Shown: positions 1 through 7,880 of the stretch, in pieces
How the letters are laid out: each line of letters begins with the position of its first letter
Numbering within the stretch: the stretch's first letter is position 1
Assembly: GCA_007123985.1 (NCBI GenBank)
Contig: SLGA01000214.1
Span: forward strand, 1 to 54,967
Direction of reading: 5' to 3'
Source: Balneolaceae bacterium
GTDB lineage: Bacteria > Bacteroidota > Rhodothermia > Balneolales > Balneolaceae
DNA length: 54,967 nt
Notes under the pieces: generated by a model
The model's database searches: none
The model's input: the letters and a program-made list of their open reading frames with translations, nothing else
What the model was told of the DNA's origin: nothing
Made by a program: the position numbers and the translations under genes

Positions 1-792
1 TCAATTGATTTAAATAAAAATAATATAGGGGTTTACGATAATATTTTATCAAGGTTTAGTTCGTTCGATATCGAAATAGAATCTGATTCAATAAATATAG
101 TAAATGGTCAGTTAATCAATTTAGATTCAAGTGAAGGGAGACCGGTGAATGTAACTTTGCTAAATAATAACACGTTAGTCGGTACAGGTTCTTTTCAAGA
201 AAAGCGTGTTAGATATTTTAATCTTGATGGAAGTATTAAAAAATCCGTCGGAGATTTGCCTTTAGTTGAATCAAAAAACTCAAATTTCTCTTTTTTTACT
301 GTTAATCGAAGATTTCCAGATAATATTTTACAACATGCTTACCAAAGCAAAATAGAGTCTAGGCCAGATGGTCATTTTTTTGCAATAGCCGCTCGGCATG
401 CAAATTTAATTGAAATCTATAACCATCCGGGTGAAAAAGTAGTTGAGATCAGAGACATAATAAACGCTGTACCCAAAATAGATATTATAAATGTTCAGGG
501 GAATTCGGTTCTGAATCAAGGGGTTGAAGATTTTCATTTTGGATACATTGATCTGAAAGTAAGCGATAGCAAAATTTATGGCTTGTTCTCTGGCAGAAAA
601 AATGCTGATGGAAATGCATACTTAGGTAATGAAATTCACATTTTTAATTGGGAAGGAGAATTGCTTAAAATTTTAGAGTTAAATGAATATTTAATTGCAA
701 TAGAAGTGGATGAGGTGGCATCCATGATTTATGGAATTGAACATTATCCGGGGTTGAGCGTTAATATTTATGATTTTACAGGTATAAATTGA
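1..792 (+). CDS. BF3164-like (TolB-type propeller) lipoprotein, 5' truncated
   Basis: The reading frame is open from the first base, so the gene starts left of the window; the first internal ATG/GTG (near 145) is not the true start. The visible part (about 263 residues) has beta-propeller-like repeats such as RPDGHFFAIAARHANLIEIY and, near the end, HIFNWEGELLK followed by LIAIEVDEVASMIYGI. This pattern of short strands, 'D/NWEG' turns and a final 'IYDF' is what I know from the BF3164-like lipoproteins of Bacteroidota (6-bladed, TolB-like). Their molecular function is unknown. The N-terminal lipoprotein signal would lie outside the window. The gene is AT-rich: three 60-base lines counted by hand gave 20, 37 and 30% GC, against 65% in one line of the next gene. 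Family assignment is from pattern memory only. Confidence 0.6.
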   Translation, partial: SIDLNKNNIGVYDNILSRFSSFDIEIESDSINIVNGQLINLDSSEGRPVNVTLLNNNTLVGTGSFQEKRVRYFNLDGSIKKSVGDLPLVESKNSNFSFFTVNRRFPDNILQHAYQSKIESRPDGHFFAIAARHANLIEIYNHPGEKVVEIRDIINAVPKIDIINVQGNSVLNQGVEDFHFGYIDLKVSDSKIYGLFSGRKNADGNAYLGNEIHIFNWEGELLKILELNEYLIAIEVDEVASMIYGIEHYPGLSVNIYDFTGIN

Positions 793-840
793 AAGAGTTT
801 ATAAGCATAGTTGAACTATGTTTCATCTGCACTGCAATAT

Positions 841-865
841 GCTGATGCAATTTGATTGCATCAGC
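841..865. terminator. Perfect hairpin between convergent genes
   Basis: A 10-bp perfect inverted repeat (841-850 with 856-865, GCTGATGCAA/TTGCATCAGC) with a 5-base loop sits between the end of the lipoprotein gene and the end of the minus-strand gene at 876. There is no clean T-run on either side, so it may be a weak bidirectional terminator or an mRNA 3'-end stabiliser. Confidence 0.5.
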
Positions 866-875
866 TATCTTCATT

Positions 876-1499
876 TCAGATCTCTCCGGGCTCCACTACC
901 TCAAACTCCTCCACAAACACCAGCTCACAGGCGCCGTTTCCGGTATCGGTTCGGGTGAGTGAGCTTACCCAGTGCCAGCCGTCTGCCGATTCGGCGCGCA
1001 CCAGCTTGCCACTGAAATTTACCAAATCTCCTTTTCGTGCTCTTTTCATAGCCCGTTCAATTTCTCTGTTAGCGGGGATCATGTGCATATTTGCGCTGGA
1101 CGTTTCGATCTCGCGGCGGGGAATAGGAAATTGCTGCACACGCCAGTAGTAGAAGCGGTTATTTTGGCGGATGTTGATTTGGTTGTAAACGGCTTCGTCT
1201 GACATACGCCCCCAGCCCAGGGCAAAATCCACCGGGGAAAGATCCGATTCGCGCCCCCAGCTATAATTTTTTCGGGCGAGAACCCTTGCCTGTATCTCAA
1301 ATTCAGCAAGCGGAGTGATGAAATAGTCGTTATGCATAAACATGGGAGCATTGGTTATGTTTACCTGATGGGGCTCCTCCGGCGCCAAAATACCCGGACC
1401 ATAGCTCACATCACTGCCAAGCGGCCAAAATCTGATCAGGCTAATAACAATGATCAGCACAAACAGAGTGGTTGTAATGTTTTTCACACTGAGTGTCAT
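876..1499 (-). CDS. Conserved hypothetical membrane-anchored protein
   Basis: A 207-residue protein with one N-terminal membrane segment (about residues 8-25, TTLFVLIIVISLIRF) and a periplasmic or extracytoplasmic remainder. Striking motifs include YSWGRESDLSPVDFALGWG, SANMHMIPAN and DTGNGACELVFVEEF. I recall similar unnamed proteins mainly in Proteobacteria, but cannot name a domain. The segment GDLVNFSGKLV could form a small beta-barrel; that is a guess. Its ATG overlaps the TGA of methylglyoxal synthase by four bases (ATGA, 1496-1499), so translation of the two is probably coupled. Function unknown. Confidence 0.75.
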   Translation of the reverse strand: MTLSVKNITTTLFVLIIVISLIRFWPLGSDVSYGPGILAPEEPHQVNITNAPMFMHNDYFITPLAEFEIQARVLARKNYSWGRESDLSPVDFALGWGRMSDEAVYNQINIRQNNRFYYWRVQQFPIPRREIETSSANMHMIPANREIERAMKRARKGDLVNFSGKLVRAESADGWHWVSSLTRTDTGNGACELVFVEEFEVVEPGEI

Positions 1500-1984
1500 T
1501 TCTCTTTACTTAAACTTTTTAATCTTGCACCGTAATCCACAAGATAACGTTCATACGGCTTATCGAGCAGCTCAGAGCTGATCAAAAAATCGGCAGATGA
1601 TCTGCTGCATGCCAGAGGTATGTTATATACAATGGCAATCCGAAGAAGAGCTTTTACATCCACATCATGGGGCTGTGCCTGCAGCGGATCCCAGAAAAAT
1701 ATGAGGATATCGAGCTGTCCTTCTGCAATAGCTGCCCCAAGCTGCTGATCACCGCCCAGCGGTCCGCTCATAAATCGGCGTACAGGGAGCCCAAGCTTTT
1801 CGGAGATGAGTCCGCCCGTTGTGCCCGTTCCAAAAAGTTCATGTTCTGAAAGAATTTTTTTGTTGTATTCAGCCCAGTCGAGCAGATCGGGTTTTCGGTA
1901 ATCATGGGCAACCAGCGCAATGCGTTTTTTTACTTTCATTTCGGATGTGCTGGAAGCGATACTTGGGTGAGTCTTAGTGTCCAT
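1496..1984 (-). CDS. mgsA: Methylglyoxal synthase
   Basis: Converts dihydroxyacetone phosphate to methylglyoxal and phosphate, a cytoplasmic bypass of lower glycolysis that relieves sugar-phosphate stress. The sequence follows E. coli MgsA closely: KRIALVAHD near the start, ELFGTGTTGGLISEKLG for phosphate binding, SGPLGGDQQLGAAI with the catalytic Asp of GGDQQ, and LDILIFFWDPLQAQPHDVDV. I chose the ATG at 1984 (162 residues). The frame is open back to 2029, and an ATG at 1939 would give 147 residues, nearer the E. coli length of 152; no ribosome-binding site decides between them. The next gene downstream overlaps its stop by four bases. Confidence 0.93.
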   Translation of the reverse strand: MDTKTHPSIASSTSEMKVKKRIALVAHDYRKPDLLDWAEYNKKILSEHELFGTGTTGGLISEKLGLPVRRFMSGPLGGDQQLGAAIAEGQLDILIFFWDPLQAQPHDVDVKALLRIAIVYNIPLACSRSSADFLISSELLDKPYERYLVDYGARLKSLSKEK

Positions 1985-2292
1985 AAGATATAAGTTTATT
2001 AGCCGGTTACGATTTGAGGCTCCATACATCCAATGATGCTCTAATTTGAGGTAAAGTCAAAGCATAAATTGAATCCGGATCGAAGTAAGAATTTGAAAAC
2101 AAATTCATGTGATTTTTTTGATGAAAATATTAAACCGTTCACTCTTATTACACAGCTCAGTGTACACACACGGAATATATCTAAGCTGCATAATGGAAAA
2201 TAATTGAGCCAATTAAATAAAAAGTTCGTGATATAGGTTGATTGTCAAAATCGTTCAGAAATCTAATAACGAATTAAAAATAAAGTAGTTTT
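1985..2292. other. Divergent intergenic region, 308 bases
   Basis: AT-rich spacer between mgsA (minus) and the gene at 2293 (plus), so it must hold both promoters. I could not pick out a convincing promoter on either strand. The only symmetry noted is an 8-bp palindrome GTGTACAC at 2160-2167. No small coding frame with family features was seen. Confidence 0.5.
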
Positions 2293-2949
2293 ATGCTCAA
2301 TAAATTAAAAGATTTGGCCGCACAGGCACAGCAAATGGGAAATGCCATGCAGTTTGATCCATCCAGATTTGATGACCCTATCGCCATGCAAATACAGTGG
2401 AACCGAATAGGCAGGTCCAATTCGAATTTCAAAGCAAGAAATCTTAAAGAGGTTGCACCCGGCCGATTGGAATATAAAAGCAGTACAGGCGCGAAAGTGT
2501 TCAGTCTGATTTTTATAGTAGTAGGACTAATCATCCCGGTTTGGTTTTTCTTCTCGTATTTTGATACAGCAGAAGGGTTAGCTGAAGTGATCTTTCCCCT
2601 CGTATTCGGTGCAATATTTATTGGCACAGGCTACTTTCTGTATGTAAGCAAGACCAAACCGATCGTTTTCGATAAAAATTCAGGCCATTTTTGGACCGGA
2701 AAAAACGAACCAGGTACAAGTACAGATCAAAAAAATACAGTCAGATTTTCGGATATCCATGCTGTGCAGCTGCTTTCACAGTACGTTCGGGGAGACAAAC
2801 GCTCGTACTATGTGTACGAAACCAACCTTGTACTAAAGGATACCAATCGTATTAACATTGTTAGCCAGGGTGGGGCTCAGCAGAGTAACATGCAAGATGC
2901 ACAGCAAATTGCAAATTTCATCGGCGTTCCGCTATGGAGTGCTCTGTAA
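2293..2949 (+). CDS. Conserved hypothetical two-TM membrane protein
   Basis: A 218-residue protein. Residues 1-60 are polar and begin with an amphipathic 'LNKLKDLAAQAQQMGNAM' helix. Two membrane segments follow (about residues 73-95, FSLIFIVVGLIIPVWFFFSYF, and 101-122, VIFPLVFGAIFIGTGYFLYV). The C-terminal half has a strand-rich pattern (KPIVFDKNSGHFWTG, IHAVQLLSQYVRG, YETNLVLKDTNRINIV) ending in an amphipathic helix, resembling a bacterial PH-like membrane-adjacent domain. I recall similar unnamed proteins in Gammaproteobacteria but know no function. It stands alone, followed directly by a strong terminator. Confidence 0.75.
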   Translation: MLNKLKDLAAQAQQMGNAMQFDPSRFDDPIAMQIQWNRIGRSNSNFKARNLKEVAPGRLEYKSSTGAKVFSLIFIVVGLIIPVWFFFSYFDTAEGLAEVIFPLVFGAIFIGTGYFLYVSKTKPIVFDKNSGHFWTGKNEPGTSTDQKNTVRFSDIHAVQLLSQYVRGDKRSYYVYETNLVLKDTNRINIVSQGGAQQSNMQDAQQIANFIGVPLWSAL

Positions 2950-2987
2950 TCGAATTAAAAAACTACAGATAATTAGCTTGTAAATAT

Positions 2988-3020
2988 AAACAGCACAAGT
3001 GTGTCACTTGTGCTGTTTTT
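2988..3020 (+). terminator. Rho-independent terminator
   Basis: A perfect stem, CAGCACAAGT (2991-3000) with ACTTGTGCTG (3006-3015), has loop GTGTC and is extended by three A-T pairs into a T-run ending at 3020. It closes the gene ending at 2949. Confidence 0.9.
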
Positions 3021-3165
3021 CTGCTTATCCCATTATTTGCGCGCCTGTTTATACTTTTCTTCTCTTTTCATCTGTAAAATCCGTACTCGCCATTTTGGTC
3101 AGAATCGGTGTATCTTTATCTGTATAAAATGAAAACCTATAACGATTAAATTACCCAAAATAATT

Positions 3166-3597
3166 ATGGCAGTAGAACGCACATTAACCATCCTGAAACC
3201 GGACTGCGTACGCAAAAATCTAATTGGCGAAGTTACCCGCCGTATTCAGGAAGCAGGATTCAAAATTGTAGCAATGAAATTGACCCGCCTAACCAAAGAT
3301 ACCGCCGGCGGATTCTATGACGTTCATAGAGAGCGTCCATTCTTTGGTGAATTAACCGATTTTATGAGCAGCGGCCCATGTGTTCCAATGATCCTGGAAA
3401 AAGAGAATGCAGTTGCTGATTTTCGTGAGTTTATCGGCGCAACCAATCCGGCCGAAGCAGCCGAGGGGACCATCCGTGCAGATTTTGCCGACAGTGTTGG
3501 GGAAAATATTGTTCACGGCTCCGATTCTGTTGAGAACGGAAAAATTGAAGGCGCCTACTTTTTTGCAGAATCAGAAGTAGTTGCGAACGAAGCTTAA
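3166..3597 (+). CDS. ndk: Nucleoside diphosphate kinase
   Basis: Transfers the gamma-phosphate between nucleoside triphosphates and diphosphates through a phosphohistidine, keeping NTP/dNTP pools balanced in the cytoplasm. The 143 residues cover the whole family fold: ERTLTILKPD at the N-terminus, the RPFF segment at 57-60, and the active-site motif NIVHGSDS with the phosphorylated His at 117. Length is normal. It is monocistronic: preceded by the terminator of the gene before and followed by its own. The start has no obvious Shine-Dalgarno sequence. Confidence 0.97.
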   Translation: MAVERTLTILKPDCVRKNLIGEVTRRIQEAGFKIVAMKLTRLTKDTAGGFYDVHRERPFFGELTDFMSSGPCVPMILEKENAVADFREFIGATNPAEAAEGTIRADFADSVGENIVHGSDSVENGKIEGAYFFAESEVVANEA

Positions 3598-3610
3598 TCC
3601 ATTCGTCAGG

Positions 3611-3642
3611 TCTCCCTGAATCAAATCAGGGAGATTTTTTTT
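3611..3642 (+). terminator. Rho-independent terminator of ndk
   Basis: Stem TCTCCCTGA (3611-3619) pairs perfectly with TCAGGGAGA (3626-3634) around a 6-base loop, followed by eight T (3635-3642). Confidence 0.92.
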
Positions 3643-3705
3643 GGAATTTTCGCCTTTTGCTTAGGTATATTCAGCATAAATAACTTCTAACCGATTCTTC
3701 CGATT

Positions 3706-4980
3706 ATGCTGAACTCTATTTATTCAATTCTATTCACTGGTACTTTGTTTTTTTTAATGGCTGCATGTGCCGACAGAAAAGCAGAAACAGAAACCGAACT
3801 CCCGCATTCACTTCAACCCGATTCAGAAATTGAACGTGTAATAGTAGGTGCTGAAATTCTGATTGATCGCCATCTTGAGGAATTATCCGATCAACGAATT
3901 GGCCTGGTAATGAACCCCACAGCAAGAATCGGAGATGTGCATGTGCTCGATTCACTGTTGGTTTTAGATGTTAATATTACTGCATTATTTGCCCCTGAGC
4001 ACGGATTTCGGGGAGAGGCCGGTGCCGGAGAGCTAATTGAGGATGGGATCGATCAGGAATCGGGGTTGCCCGTTTTCTCCCTTTATGGCGAAACCCGGAA
4101 ACCAACCCCTGAAATGCTTGATCACGTGGATCTGCTGATTTTCGACATGCAGGATGTTGGAGCTCGATTTTACACATATATCGCCACGCTGGGACTTGTA
4201 ATTGAAGCAGCCGCTGAAGCGGGGGTGCCTGTTTGGGTGCTCGATCGTCCCAACCCTATCGGTGGAAATTACGTTAGCGGATGGATGATGGAGGATGAAT
4301 TTCAATCATTTGTAGGGCCATACCCCATACCAATAGCGCATGGACTCACTATGGGAGAAATCGCTAAAATGATGATTGGTGAAAGATGGATAGATTTTGA
4401 TAATGCGCCAGATTTAAAAATAATAGAGATGGAAGGATGGAACCGTGATATGCGTTGGTACCGCACCGGACTTAATTGGGTGCCCCCGTCTCCAAATTTA
4501 CCAACATTCAGCCATGCGTATCTCTATTTGGGGACCGTTTTTTTCGAAGGTACAACTCTATCCGAGGGGCGCGGAACAGCCAATCCTTTCCTCACTATGG
4601 GCGATCCGTCTACAAATTTAAGTGATGATGACCTCGAAAGGCTGCGTGCAATCTCATCCAATCTACGTATTGACGAGGTAGAGTTCACGCCGGTTTCCAT
4701 CCCGGGAGTGGCACCCACTCCGAAACATCAGGATGTCGTATGTTTTGGTATTCAGGCAGATATAACCGGATTCGATTTCGATCCTGTACTTGCAGGGCTC
4801 GATATGTTTGTCACCGTTGTAAGAGCTACCGCTGATTATGAAACCCGTTCATTTTTGTATCGGCTTACAGGTTCACGAGAAATTGATAAACTGCTGAGTG
4901 GTGAAATGGAAGTAAACGATTTAAACTTTCAACTGGATGACTATCTTGAGCAACGGAAACCATATCTGCTTTATGATTAA
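3706..4980 (+). CDS. DUF1343 / NamZ-type exo-beta-N-acetylmuramidase, lipoprotein
   Basis: A 424-residue predicted lipoprotein: hydrophobic signal, lipobox M-A-A-C with Cys21. The mature part matches DUF1343, whose characterised members (NamZ, family GH171) remove terminal N-acetylmuramic acid from peptidoglycan fragments. Visible family motifs are RIGLVMNPTA, LFAPEHGFRGEAGAGE, SLYGETRKP, LLIFDMQDVGARFYTYI, WVLDRPNP and LNWVPPSPNLP. It probably acts at the outer or inner membrane face in wall recycling. Its TAA overlaps the next ATG by one base (TAATG), implying coupled translation. The exact substrate is inferred from the family. Confidence 0.88.
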   Translation: MLNSIYSILFTGTLFFLMAACADRKAETETELPHSLQPDSEIERVIVGAEILIDRHLEELSDQRIGLVMNPTARIGDVHVLDSLLVLDVNITALFAPEHGFRGEAGAGELIEDGIDQESGLPVFSLYGETRKPTPEMLDHVDLLIFDMQDVGARFYTYIATLGLVIEAAAEAGVPVWVLDRPNPIGGNYVSGWMMEDEFQSFVGPYPIPIAHGLTMGEIAKMMIGERWIDFDNAPDLKIIEMEGWNRDMRWYRTGLNWVPPSPNLPTFSHAYLYLGTVFFEGTTLSEGRGTANPFLTMGDPSTNLSDDDLERLRAISSNLRIDEVEFTPVSIPGVAPTPKHQDVVCFGIQADITGFDFDPVLAGLDMFVTVVRATADYETRSFLYRLTGSREIDKLLSGEMEVNDLNFQLDDYLEQRKPYLLYD

Positions 4981-5468
4981 TGAATCGAATCATAATGGCC
5001 GAAAACTATAAACATACACAAATCGGTTATTTTACAATCGCTGTTTTCAGTGTGGTATTTTTGATCGTCCTTTCAGTTTATGCTGGTGAAAATCTCGCCG
5101 ATGGTGAAGGAAGGGTGTTGCCGGTTACCCTGCTGATATTATTGCTCTTTTTAATAAACTTCTCAACGTTAACGGTTAAAGTTACACGGAATGAGATTAT
5201 CTGGTACTTTGGTCCGGGGTTGTGGAAATTCCGGCTGAAACTTGATGAGGTACAGGCTGTTGCTGTAATACGTTCTTCAATTTGGGAAGGAGTGGGAATT
5301 CGCTGGAATCCATACAAAGGTATGCTCTTCAATGTGTCGGGTCAGCATGCAGTTAAAATCATCAGGAAGAATGTTAAAAGCACACGTATTGGAACCAACC
5401 AACCGCAAGAATTGCTTCAGGCAATCCGGCAATCAGCCGGTTTTACCGGGCAGCAGGTTCGATTATAA
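4980..5468 (+). CDS. Two-TM membrane protein with PH-like C-terminus
   Basis: A 162-residue protein of unknown function. Membrane segments lie near residues 15-35 (YFTIAVFSVVFLIVLSVYAG) and 46-60 (LPVTLLILLLFLINF). The rest, with TLTVKVTRNEIIWYFGPGLW, LDEVQAVAVI and NVSGQHAVKII, has the strand spacing of bacterial PH-like domains and ends with a helix. The start overlaps the stop of the NamZ-like gene by one base; an ATG at 4995 is an alternative. The coupling suggests a joint role in the envelope, but nothing in the sequence fixes it. The stop lies three bases from the end of convergent rlmB. Confidence 0.7.
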   Translation: MNRIIMAENYKHTQIGYFTIAVFSVVFLIVLSVYAGENLADGEGRVLPVTLLILLLFLINFSTLTVKVTRNEIIWYFGPGLWKFRLKLDEVQAVAVIRSSIWEGVGIRWNPYKGMLFNVSGQHAVKIIRKNVKSTRIGTNQPQELLQAIRQSAGFTGQQVRL

Positions 5469-5471
5469 ACA

Positions 5472-6224
5472 TTATTTTGAGCGATTGATTCTCTGTTTCT
5501 GCCATTCATAACAAACCAATGCCGCACTTACAGATGCATTTAGAGACTCCACACCATTCTCCATTGGGATAGACAGAAGAAAATCGCAATGTTCACCGGT
5601 TTTTTTCCGCATTCCACGGCCCTCATTACCAATAACAAATGCCATAGGTACATCAAACTTCTGTTCCCAAAGCATAGAATCACCGCTCATATCCAGGCCG
5701 GCAACCCAAAATTGGTTCTCTTTGAGCTGAAGAATTGCCTGGTTTAAGTTCACAGCCCTCACGATTGGAATTCTTCCTGCAGTACCTGCACTGGTTTTGA
5801 AAACCGCAGCATTTACTGGAGCTTGCCTGTGTTTTGGTACGATTATAGCATTGATACCTGAAGCTGCAGCAGTTCTGAGAATAGCACCAAAATTATGCGG
5901 ATCTTCAATTTCATCGAGCAGTAGAACTGCAGTATTATTATCCGGTTTAAAGGAAATCAGCCAATCTTCAAACTCCGCATATTCAACACGGCTGATAGCC
6001 GCCACAACCCCCTGATCGTTCACCCGTCCTACCAGGTCAAAAAGTTTTGTGCCAGGAACGTCAACCACCGGAATGCGGTTTTTCGAGCAGAGATCGGCAA
6101 TCTTTGAAAGTGAGCCACTCCCTACATTTTTTTTGAGGTACACTTTATCCACCTGCTGCGGATTTGTTAAGAGAAGTTCTTCAACAGGTTTTCTGCCGTA
6201 AATAAATTGATTTTGATCGTCCAA
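5472..6224 (-). CDS. rlmB: 23S rRNA 2'-O-ribose methyltransferase, TrmH/SpoU family
   Basis: A 250-residue SPOUT methyltransferase that uses S-adenosylmethionine, most like RlmB (23S rRNA Gm2251 in E. coli). The N-terminal SpoU substrate-binding domain begins with IYGRKPVEELL. The knotted catalytic domain carries the three family motifs: LDEIEDPHNFGAILRTAAA, FVIGNEGRGMRK and SIPMENGVESLNASVSAAL. The start is a TTG at 6224; the frame upstream closes at 6240-6242 and offers no ATG or GTG. It is divergent from the gene at 6295. RlmB versus another SpoU member (for example a tRNA enzyme) cannot be settled by eye. Confidence 0.88.
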   Translation of the reverse strand: MDDQNQFIYGRKPVEELLLTNPQQVDKVYLKKNVGSGSLSKIADLCSKNRIPVVDVPGTKLFDLVGRVNDQGVVAAISRVEYAEFEDWLISFKPDNNTAVLLLDEIEDPHNFGAILRTAAASGINAIIVPKHRQAPVNAAVFKTSAGTAGRIPIVRAVNLNQAILQLKENQFWVAGLDMSGDSMLWEQKFDVPMAFVIGNEGRGMRKKTGEHCDFLLSIPMENGVESLNASVSAALVCYEWQKQRINRSK

Positions 6225-6294
6225 ACGAGAAATAATTTTTTACTTGTTTGCGAAAGTTTGAATAAGTAAAATAGAAAAAATAGAGGCCAAACCG

Positions 6295-6642
6295 ATGACC
6301 GGAAATTCTAAAAAAACAAGCTTTGAATTTGTTAAACGTAATCCCAAAAACGAGAAGGGCAGGGGTGTATCGAACAGAAGAATTTGGTCGTTGGTGCGTC
6401 ATACCCACACTCTGTTGCCGCTACTATCGGGTGCAGTGCAGGTTTTTTCCGGTTTGATTTTGGTGAGCAGTGCGATTTTAGGATTGATTGAGCCGATCTG
6501 GCTTTCTGCCTTTTTGAGTTTACTCGGCAGCATTTTAAGTATGGCTGGTGTTTTTCTTATCTATCACACCATTACCAGGCAGGATAGTTTTGACGGATTA
6601 CTGAATCAGGCTATAAGAAGGGTGATTAACTCACAAAATTAA
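6295..6642 (+). CDS. Small two-TM hypothetical protein
   Basis: A 115-residue protein: basic N-terminus, then two membrane segments (about 41-66, LLPLLSGAVQVFSGLILVSS, and 70-93, WLSAFLSLLGSILSMAGVFL), then a short tail DGLLNQAIRRVINSQN that could be an amphipathic helix. No family recognised. It ends four bases before another two-TM gene at 6647, so the two form an operon, probably with the phosphodiesterase gene that follows. Confidence 0.6.
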   Translation: MTGNSKKTSFEFVKRNPKNEKGRGVSNRRIWSLVRHTHTLLPLLSGAVQVFSGLILVSSAILGLIEPIWLSAFLSLLGSILSMAGVFLIYHTITRQDSFDGLLNQAIRRVINSQN

Positions 6643-6646
6643 ACTT

Positions 6647-6976
6647 ATGCCGAATTCATCATCGGATGCAGAAAAGATTGAACTCTATAAGCAGGTTCAT
6701 CTCCGGTCAAAAAAAGAGCTTTCCGAAGAAGAAAAAATTCCATTCCTCGAAAAAAAACGCCGTTCAAAATGGATTCAGCTTGGTCTCAATATTTCGATCA
6801 TAATTCTCTTTATGTATATGTATTATCAGGGGCTTACCACATTTGGTGATTGGTTCTACTATTTGCTCTTTGGCGTTTTTTCACTGAATTTACTTCTGAT
6901 CTACTTTCAGGTTAAACAGATAAACTTTTTGATCGAGCACATGCAATCAGAAAGGGATCGCGGCTTTAAAGCTTGA
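6647..6976 (+). CDS. Small two-TM hypothetical protein
   Basis: A 109-residue protein: a charged cytoplasmic N-terminus (residues 1-43, rich in K and E), membrane segments near 45-60 (LGLNISIIILFMYMYY) and 68-88 (DWFYYLLFGVFSLNLLLIYF), and a charged tail. The membrane topology predicts both ends in the cytoplasm. No family recognised. It lies four bases downstream of the preceding small membrane gene and 34 bases upstream of the probable start of the glycerophosphodiester phosphodiesterase. Confidence 0.6.
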   Translation: MPNSSSDAEKIELYKQVHLRSKKELSEEEKIPFLEKKRRSKWIQLGLNISIIILFMYMYYQGLTTFGDWFYYLLFGVFSLNLLLIYFQVKQINFLIEHMQSERDRGFKA

Positions 6977-6996
6977 TTCTGCAAACCGGAATAAAC

Positions 6997-7004
6997 AAAA
7001 GGAG
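6997..7004 (+). promoter_or_regulatory. Strong Shine-Dalgarno sequence before an ATT start
   Basis: AAAAGGAG, six bases upstream of ATT at 7011. Most genes in this window lack so clear a site, so it is a strong argument for that start. Confidence 0.6.
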
Positions 7005-7010
7005 CTTCAG

Positions 7011-7775
7011 ATTAAACTATTTGGAAAACCATTTCTGATTATTGCTCATCGCGGTGCAAGCAGATATGCCCCTGAAAATACACTGGCCGCATTCAAGCTT
7101 GCGCATGCCATGAACGCTGATATGATTGAGCTGGATGTTCTGCTTACAAGTGATGGAGTACCGGTTGTGTTCCATGATGTTGATGTGAGAAAACTGACCA
7201 ATGGCAAAGGGAAGGTTTCGGATTTAAGTTTCAGTGAGTTGAAGAAACTTGATGCAGGGATAACGTTTTCAAAAGATTTTAAGCATGAAAGAATCCCATC
7301 GCTCAAGGCTGTTTTAGACTGGCTGCCGGCAGAGATGCTCCTGAATATTGAGATTAAACCTGAAGCAGTTTCAGAGAGCAGGGCGGGTGGAATAGAGGAA
7401 AAAGTAATTCAACTGATTGAACAAATGAACCTGGAGAATCGTGTTTTACTCTCAAGTTTTAACTACACGGCTGTGAAAAGGTTTAAGCAGATCAACAGCG
7501 AAATACAAACAGGATTACTTTATGAGGCGGGACAATCACGTGGCAGAGGTCCATCAGAACTAATAAAAGAGTATGAGGCGAATTTTTTTCACTGCAGTTC
7601 ACGGAAGATGACAAAAAAATGGCGAATGGAACTCAATGATCATAAAATTCCATACCTGGTTTATACCATAAACAGAAAATGGGCAATGAAAAGATGGTTA
7701 AAGCATGGAGCAGCAGGTATATTCAGTGACAGGCCGGATCTGCTAAAGGAAGTTTATCTGAATAATTTGCGGTAA
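7011..7775 (+). CDS. Glycerophosphodiester phosphodiesterase, apparent ATT start
   Basis: Hydrolyses glycerophosphodiesters to glycerol 3-phosphate and an alcohol; family GDPD (TIM barrel, metal-dependent). The catalytic motif IIAHRGASRYAPENT lies upstream of the first ATG of the frame (7110), and EIKPE (metal ligands) and the C-terminal GAAGIFSDRPD are present. The frame is closed at 6930-6932, and between there and 7110 there is no ATG, GTG or TTG. The best start is ATT at 7011, six bases after a perfect AAAAGGAG (6997-7004); it gives 254 residues, normal for the family. No signal peptide is seen, so a cytoplasmic enzyme. ATC at 6957 or CTG at 7035 are the alternatives. Confidence 0.8.
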   Translation: MKLFGKPFLIIAHRGASRYAPENTLAAFKLAHAMNADMIELDVLLTSDGVPVVFHDVDVRKLTNGKGKVSDLSFSELKKLDAGITFSKDFKHERIPSLKAVLDWLPAEMLLNIEIKPEAVSESRAGGIEEKVIQLIEQMNLENRVLLSSFNYTAVKRFKQINSEIQTGLLYEAGQSRGRGPSELIKEYEANFFHCSSRKMTKKWRMELNDHKIPYLVYTINRKWAMKRWLKHGAAGIFSDRPDLLKEVYLNNLR

Positions 7776-7880
7776 TCCAATCAGCCATAAAAAACTTTTT
7801 TGTGCAGAATGGCTATTTGGTTTGAATGGCAGTTCTGAGCCTGCTATTTTCTTTTTTCCTCAACGAACATCCATTCGAGC

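Noticed and set aside
3068..3165. Promoter of ndk from TTTTGG and TATCTTTA
   Set aside because: The spacing (about 13 bases) is too short for the Bacteroidota type.
6933..7110. Frameshift fusion of the upstream two-TM gene to the phosphodiesterase
   Set aside because: The upstream gene has its own stop at 6974-6976, the GDPD frame overlaps it only briefly, and a good ribosome site precedes the ATT. A slippery site was not seen.
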